Part shown: piece after piece, positions 60,161-64,000 of the stretch
How the letters are laid out: each line of letters starts with the position of its first letter
Position numbering within the stretch: position 1 is the first letter of the stretch
Assembly (NCBI RefSeq): GCF_900129885.1
Contig: NZ_FQXE01000020.1
Span: 1-64,000, forward strand
Reading direction: 5' to 3'
DNA from: Pollutimonas bauzanensis
GTDB lineage: Bacteria > Pseudomonadota > Gammaproteobacteria > Burkholderiales > Burkholderiaceae_B
Length of the DNA: 64,000 nt
The notes under the pieces: model-generated
Seen by the model: the letters and a program-made list of their open reading frames with translations, nothing else
What the model was told of the DNA's origin: nothing
Database searches by the model: none
Program-made: the position numbers and the translations under genes

Positions 60161-60963
60161 TATTTGATCTCCAAAGCCCGGCGGCGCGCATGCGAGGCTG
60201 CGCGGCCCCGCGGCCCGTGAAAGTAATCCTGCACCCAGGAATCGTCCGTCGATTCAACGACGTCCAGCGGGCCGGCGACCAGGACTTGCCGGTTGGACAA
60301 CACCGCGACCCGGTCGCATATGGTGTAAAGGGTGTCGAGGTCGTGCGTGACGAGAAAAACGGTCAGGCCCAAGGCGTCGCGCAGCGTGACGATGAGCTCG
60401 TCGAAGGCGCCCGCGCCTATCGGGTCCAGGCCGGCGGTGGGTTCATCCAGGAAAAGAATGGCGGGGTCGAGCGCCAGCGCGCGGGCCAGCGCGGCGCGCT
60501 TGATCATGCCGCCCGACAAGGAGGCCGGATACTGCGCCCCGGCTTCGGCCGGCAAGCCGGCCAGGGCTATCTTCATCCCCGCCAGGTGTTCGGCGTCGGC
60601 CCGCCCGAGGCCGGCGTGTTCGATCAGCGGCATGGCGACGTTCTCGGTGACGGTCAGGGAGGAAAACAGCGCGCCGCGCTGAAACAGCACGCCAAAGCGG
60701 CGCTCGAGCTGCGAACGCTGCGCGGGCGGCATGGACAACATATCCTGGCCGAAAATATGCACGCTGCCTTCGACCGGAGTCTGCAGCCCCACTATCGAGC
60801 GCAGCAGCACCGATTTGCCCGTGCCCGAGCCGCCGACCACGCCCAGCACCTCGCCGCGATAGACGTCCAGATTCAGCCGCTCATGCACTGTATGCGAGCC
60901 GAAGCGATTGGTCAGATTGCGAACCTGGACTATCGTTTCGCCAGTGGATTGGGCCTGCGGCAT
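60160..60963 (-). CDS. MCE/Mla-type ABC ATPase
   Basis: The product is 267 aa from ATG 60963, which overlaps the permease stop (TGATG). It has Walker A GGSGTGKS, FQRGALFSSLTVTEN, signature SLSGGMIKRAALARALAL, Walker B ILFLDEPTAGLDP and switch His VTHDLDTL. This is the MlaF subgroup. It drives lipid movement by the STAS-containing permease. The next gene starts one base inside its stop. Confidence 0.93.
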   Translation of the reverse strand: MPQAQSTGETIVQVRNLTNRFGSHTVHERLNLDVYRGEVLGVVGGSGTGKSVLLRSIVGLQTPVEGSVHIFGQDMLSMPPAQRSQLERRFGVLFQRGALFSSLTVTENVAMPLIEHAGLGRADAEHLAGMKIALAGLPAEAGAQYPASLSGGMIKRAALARALALDPAILFLDEPTAGLDPIGAGAFDELIVTLRDALGLTVFLVTHDLDTLYTICDRVAVLSNRQVLVAGPLDVVESTDDSWVQDYFHGPRGRAASHARRRALEIK

Positions 60964-62135
60964 CACCATCCCATCTCCATGAAAAACAGCGCCGCCAGCG
61001 CGTCCAGCAGGATCACCACGAAAATCGATTGCACGACCGCCGATGTGGTGTGTTCGCCCACCGACTGGGCGCTGCCGCTGACCTTGAACCCTTCCAGGCA
61101 GCCGATGACCCCGACGACATAGGCAAATACCGGCGCCTTGACCATGCCGACCAGGAAATGGCGCAACTCGATGTCCCGCTTCACGATGGAAAGAAACATG
61201 ACCGGCGAAATATCCAGCGTCGCGGCGCACACCAGGGCTCCGCCCGCTATGCCGGCGATCATTCCCACGAATGTCAGTATCGGCATGGACACCAGCAATG
61301 CCAGCACGCGCGGCAGGATCAGCAGATCGATGGGGCCCAGCCCCATCATGCGGATGGCGTCGATTTCCTCGTTGGCCTTCATGGAGCCGAGCTGCGCGGT
61401 AAAGGCGCTGGCGGTCCTGCCGGCCATCAGGATGGCGGTCAGCAGGACGGCGAACTCGCGCAGAAAGGCGTAGGCCACCAGGTTGACGGTATAGATGCTG
61501 GCGCCGAAGTCGGCCAGTATCGTGGCCCCCAGGAAGGCCACGACAGCGCCCACCATGAAAGTCAGCAAGGCGATGATGGGCACGGCGTTCAGGCCGGTTT
61601 CTTCGATCTGGGCGACGACCGAGGTCAGGCGCCAGCGGCCGGGGTGCAACAGGCCGCGCGCCAGGGCTTCCAGTGTCAGCCCCATGAAGCCGAGCAGGGC
61701 CAACAGTTGTTGCCAGGCTTCTTCCACGGCGGCGCCGATACGCCCCAGCAGTTCGCGGCCGCAGGAGGCCGCCGGCGCGGCCGGCGCCGCGCCGGCCTTG
61801 GCATTGGCGCGGTCCACGGTTTGCAGCAAAGCCCGGCGCTCCGGCGGCAGCGCGGAATCCGGCCCCGCCGCTGCCGCCAGCAGTTCCGCGCCCAGCAGTT
61901 CGAACAGGCGCGAGGCGCCCGCGGTGTCCAGCGCCCCCATATGGGCGAAGTCTATCCTGGCCCGGGCCGGCGCCGCGTCATGGGAAACAATATGCTGGAA
62001 CCGCACCAGTTCCCGTCCAAGCGCGGCATAATTGGCGAGAACCCAGTCGCCGCGCACCGTCAGAGTGGGCGGCGTGGATGAGGCATCCCAGGCCAGGAAA
62101 GCGCTTTGGCCGCCGGGCGTCGTCATGGCCGCCAT
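60963..62135 (-). CDS. STAS-MlaE family permease
   Basis: The product is 390 aa (ATG at 62126 is an alternative start). The N-terminal about 130 residues are a STAS-like domain (ARIDFAHMGALDTAGASRLF). The remaining part is the MlaE permease (LNAVPIIALLTFMVGAVVAF, ILADFGASIYTVNLVAYAFL, REFAVLLTAILMAGRTASAF, KANEEIDAIRMMGL). The fused STAS plus MlaE is a known variant in which the MlaB function is on the permease. It is the first gene of the four-gene operon ending with the lipoprotein. Confidence 0.92.
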   Translation of the reverse strand: MAAMTTPGGQSAFLAWDASSTPPTLTVRGDWVLANYAALGRELVRFQHIVSHDAAPARARIDFAHMGALDTAGASRLFELLGAELLAAAAGPDSALPPERRALLQTVDRANAKAGAAPAAPAASCGRELLGRIGAAVEEAWQQLLALLGFMGLTLEALARGLLHPGRWRLTSVVAQIEETGLNAVPIIALLTFMVGAVVAFLGATILADFGASIYTVNLVAYAFLREFAVLLTAILMAGRTASAFTAQLGSMKANEEIDAIRMMGLGPIDLLILPRVLALLVSMPILTFVGMIAGIAGGALVCAATLDISPVMFLSIVKRDIELRHFLVGMVKAPVFAYVVGVIGCLEGFKVSGSAQSVGEHTTSAVVQSIFVVILLDALAALFFMEMGW

Positions 62136-62455
62136 CGCCGCAATGCCCGGCTGCGCCGCTTGCTGAAGACTGTAGTCGTTTTCTGCCGCATGCCCGATCC
62201 GCTTGTTGAGGTAGGTGACATTGATTGCACGCCGCCATTATAGAAGCCATCCGCGCCAGGGTCCCGCGGGCGGGGAATATGAGATAATCTGGCGCGCCGC
62301 ACCCGCATTGGGTAAATCGAGGAAATCGCGGAGCCGCCAACCATATTGCCGACGATAAACCGGGTTAAACGCTTAATAGCGCCGATTAATCTGCATTGCT
62401 TCGCGTATCTGCGCAAAATCTCCTCATTAAACTATCCCATTGCGCGCTCTTGACG
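62136..62455. other. About 320-base intergenic region between the Mla operon and the next plus-strand gene
   Basis: Divergent spacer. No gene or strong promoter was recognised. The plus-strand frame of the next gene extends to a TTG at 62396, so part of this stretch may be coding. Confidence 0.4.
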
Positions 62456-62794
62456 ATGCTCAACCATTGCCGATCAGTGGCCCCACCGCAGAGCAATAAA
62501 ATCAAACAGACAGGCCAATTGACCGGCCTGTCACAACTCGCGAGAGAAATTGTGGAGAAAGATTCACTGCCCAAGGGCAGCACCTGGAAGCTGCTGCCCA
62601 ACGGCAATGTCTTGCACCGATCGGGACTCGAACTGGAAAGCAATGGCCATCACTGGCAATTGACGCCGGCCTCCGGCGTGGACTTTGCCGTTTTCACGAT
62701 GATGGAGCATGGCCTGAGCGCCGATGAAGCCAAGGGCCTGGCCGACCTGCTGATCCTGCAGGGCGCTACCTGGGCGACGACCGGCCTGCATTAG
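62456..62794 (+). CDS. Hypothetical protein, about 112 aa
   Basis: The start is uncertain: ATG 62456, an upstream TTG at 62396, or a GTG at 62551 are all possible. The core from about 62551 on looks folded: DSLPKGSTWKLLPNGNVLHR, LELESNGHHWQLTPASGVDF, AVFTMMEHGLSADEAKGLAD. No family recognised. It has no signal or membrane segment. Confidence 0.5.
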   Translation: MLNHCRSVAPPQSNKIKQTGQLTGLSQLAREIVEKDSLPKGSTWKLLPNGNVLHRSGLELESNGHHWQLTPASGVDFAVFTMMEHGLSADEAKGLADLLILQGATWATTGLH

Positions 62795-63059
62795 CCGCGC
62801 AGGCCGCCCTTCCCTCCATCCGCAGTCCGTTCAGGCGCCGCGGGCCGCAAGCCCGGCGCAGATGAACGAGAGCGCCGAGCGCCCGTGCCGGCGCAGCAGC
62901 TGCGCGCCGATTCGTCGCCTTTGGCGGATCGCAGCCGGCCAGAAAGACTAGTGCCGCTACAGCACCCTACCCCAGCATCATGAATTATTCGTGACAAACG
63001 GCGGTTCAATGCCCCGCCAGCCGTCTAATCCATAACAACACTAGACACGAGAGACATTC

Positions 63060-63593
63060 ATGCCGCTGATCAAAATGCTGCTTCGATTTCTATGGGTGTG
63101 GACGCTTGTGCTTCTTGTCGGACTGTTCGCCGCCGCCTGGTACAGTCTCTCCGGCACCGCAATGACCTATGGCTTGCTGCTGGCCAGCATGCCGCTGGTC
63201 GTGCGCCGCTTCCCCAAAACACAGCAGCGCCCGTTCTCATCGAGCGAGCAATGCTGGGCCATCGCCGGCCTGACAGCCATCGTGCTGGGCGTGAACCTGG
63301 CGCTGACCACCCTGCTTACGCCCAGCGACAGCGCACACGGCGCCGCGCTCTATCCGCCGCTGCCCTTGAGCGTGATACAAGGCTTCATCATCCTTCAGAC
63401 GCCGCTCTACGGCGTGATCAGCTGGCTGTTCATCCGCGCCGCGAATGAGCGGTTTCTGGCGCGCCGCGCGCGGCAAGCGGACCAGCCCCCGCCCAGGCTG
63501 CTGACATTCGACGAGGATATCTCCCAAGCGGATGCGCCATTCAGCCACCACCGGAGCGACCATTACGACTATTCCCTGAGGCGCCCCCGTTGA
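63060..63593 (+). CDS. Small membrane protein, ABZJ_00895-like family
   Basis: The product is 177 aa with four hydrophobic segments: MLLRFLWVWTLVLLVGLFAA, AMTYGLLLASMPLVVRRF, IAGLTAIVLGVNLALTTLL and FIILQTPLYGVISWLFIRAA. Size and layout resemble the ABZJ_00895 family of unknown function. The His/Asp-rich C-terminus (FSHHRSDHYDY) is notable. It has a GAGAGAC ribosome site. Its 3' end overlaps the convergent esterase gene by 53 bases. Confidence 0.7.
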   Translation: MPLIKMLLRFLWVWTLVLLVGLFAAAWYSLSGTAMTYGLLLASMPLVVRRFPKTQQRPFSSSEQCWAIAGLTAIVLGVNLALTTLLTPSDSAHGAALYPPLPLSVIQGFIILQTPLYGVISWLFIRAANERFLARRARQADQPPPRLLTFDEDISQADAPFSHHRSDHYDYSLRRPR

Positions 63594-64000
63594 TCAGCGC
63601 CTCGAACGCCAGGAACTGGGTGACCTGGCTGGCATTGAAGTTGTCATCCGACACCAGCACCAGGCTGTCATTCCCGTTCGCAAGCTTGGGGCCCCACGCC
63701 ATGCCTTCGATATTGTCCAGCTTGGGCAAGCCAAGAGTCGCGAGGTCGAGCACCAGCCGCTTTGCCACCGGCTGAAAATCGGCCCCGGCCAGCGACACGA
63801 ACCCGCTTACATCCGTGGCGCTGGACGTATCTATTTCGTAGATATGGACGAAATTGCTGTACCGGCCGGCAGCGTTTTGCGCCGCCGAGCGCTCCACAAT
63901 CAAAAACCGTTGCTCATCGACCGCCAGTATCTCTGTGACGCCGTTATCGGCGAATTTCCCCCTGGCTGGCGCCACCGGGATCGCATCGACGGGATAGGCC
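63541..64000 (-). CDS. Esterase-like phytase family protein, C-terminal part (cut by window edge)
   Basis: The minus-strand frame is open to the window edge and ends at TGA 63543-63541. The visible about 152 residues include PARGKFADNGVTEILAVDEQ, FLIVERSAAQNAAGRYSNFV, HIYEIDTSSATDVSGF, and DNIEGMAWGPKLANGNDSLV, VSDDNFNASQVTQFLAFE, the C-terminal pattern of the phytase-like esterase beta-propeller family (PF13449). The N-terminus, which usually has a signal peptide, lies outside the window. Secreted or periplasmic location is expected. Confidence 0.85.
   Translation of the reverse strand, partial: AYPVDAIPVAPARGKFADNGVTEILAVDEQRFLIVERSAAQNAAGRYSNFVHIYEIDTSSATDVSGFVSLAGADFQPVAKRLVLDLATLGLPKLDNIEGMAWGPKLANGNDSLVLVSDDNFNASQVTQFLAFEALINGGASGNSRNGRSGGG

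Noticed and set aside
62791-63009. Minus-strand 72-aa open frame
   Set aside because: It is Arg/Gly/Ala-rich with no ribosome site and looks like a chance frame in GC-rich spacer.

Overview
The window is a high-GC (about 60-63% by eye) bacterial chromosome segment. It most likely comes from a betaproteobacterium of the family Alcaligenaceae (Bordetella / Achromobacter / Pusillimonas-like). The main pointers are three intact Bug/TctC-type periplasmic receptors plus one remnant, many CaiB/BaiF CoA-transferases, CitE-like lyases and aromatic meta-cleavage genes, and a tRNA-Thr(CGT) of proteobacterial type. I cannot name the genus from sequence alone. The window is dominated by catabolic modules, each with its own importer and its own regulator.

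Layout. 1-6 kb: an edge-truncated Rpn-type nuclease, two related secreted proteins (one with a GlyGly-CTERM-like tail), two unknown small proteins, a DEDDh exonuclease and a glutaredoxin-like protein. 6.2-16.4 kb: an acyl-CoA operon (MmgE/PrpD, acyl-CoA dehydrogenase, HTD2/MaoC-type dehydratase, CitE-type lyase, CaiB/BaiF CoA-transferase), an IclR regulator, two divergent Bug receptors and an amidase. 16.5-20.2 kb: a small Cys-rich protein, two AI-2E-family permeases, a MAPEG protein, and tRNA-Thr with a clear terminator. 20.4-32.6 kb: a large co-oriented cluster: SDR, fused E1alpha-E1beta, SDR, GntR regulator, lipoyl E2, then a Liv-type ABC importer (binding protein, LivH, a LivM-LivG fusion, LivF) with a GMC oxidoreductase inside it. 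32.6-38.7 kb: a Pot-type ABC importer with a proline-racemase-family enzyme and a divergent GlxA/AraC regulator. 38.8-44.1 kb: thiopurine methyltransferase, a LysR regulator, and a second CoA module (CitE lyase, Bug, CaiB/BaiF), then SixA. 44.1-47.2 kb: dodecin, a KaiC-like ATPase with a translationally coupled unknown partner, and a pseudouridine-synthase-like protein with a degenerate active site. 47.4-58.5 kb: a Bug remnant, an FMN alpha-hydroxy-acid oxidase, an incomplete catechol meta-cleavage pathway (2Fe-2S ferredoxin, catechol 2,3-dioxygenase, hydroxymuconic semialdehyde dehydrogenase, hydratase, decarboxylase) around a GntR regulator, then an MDR reductase, a cupin dioxygenase, an SDR and an M20 hydrolase. 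58.5-64 kb: an MCE/Mla-type lipid transport operon, two small unknown proteins and an edge-truncated phytase-like esterase.

How the genes work together. Each importer probably feeds the enzymes beside it. The CoA modules would activate an acid (CaiB/BaiF), hydrate it (HTD2) and cleave it (CitE) to central metabolites. The E1/E2 cluster would oxidise an alcohol or ketol (GMC, SDRs) and cleave the resulting 2-oxo compound to an acyl-CoA. The meta-cleavage genes would take catechol to 2-oxopent-4-enoate and hydrate it; the aldolase and acetaldehyde dehydrogenase are not in this window. Substrates are inferred from families and context and are not proven.

The points most worth following are: the Cys-to-Gly change at the second catalytic position of the proline-racemase-family enzyme, the loss of the catalytic Asp in the RluF-like protein, the KaiC/unknown/dodecin locus without KaiA or KaiB, the E1-E2/GMC/Liv cluster, the 13-unit hexanucleotide repeat, and a palindrome lying over a promoter in the meta-cleavage region.
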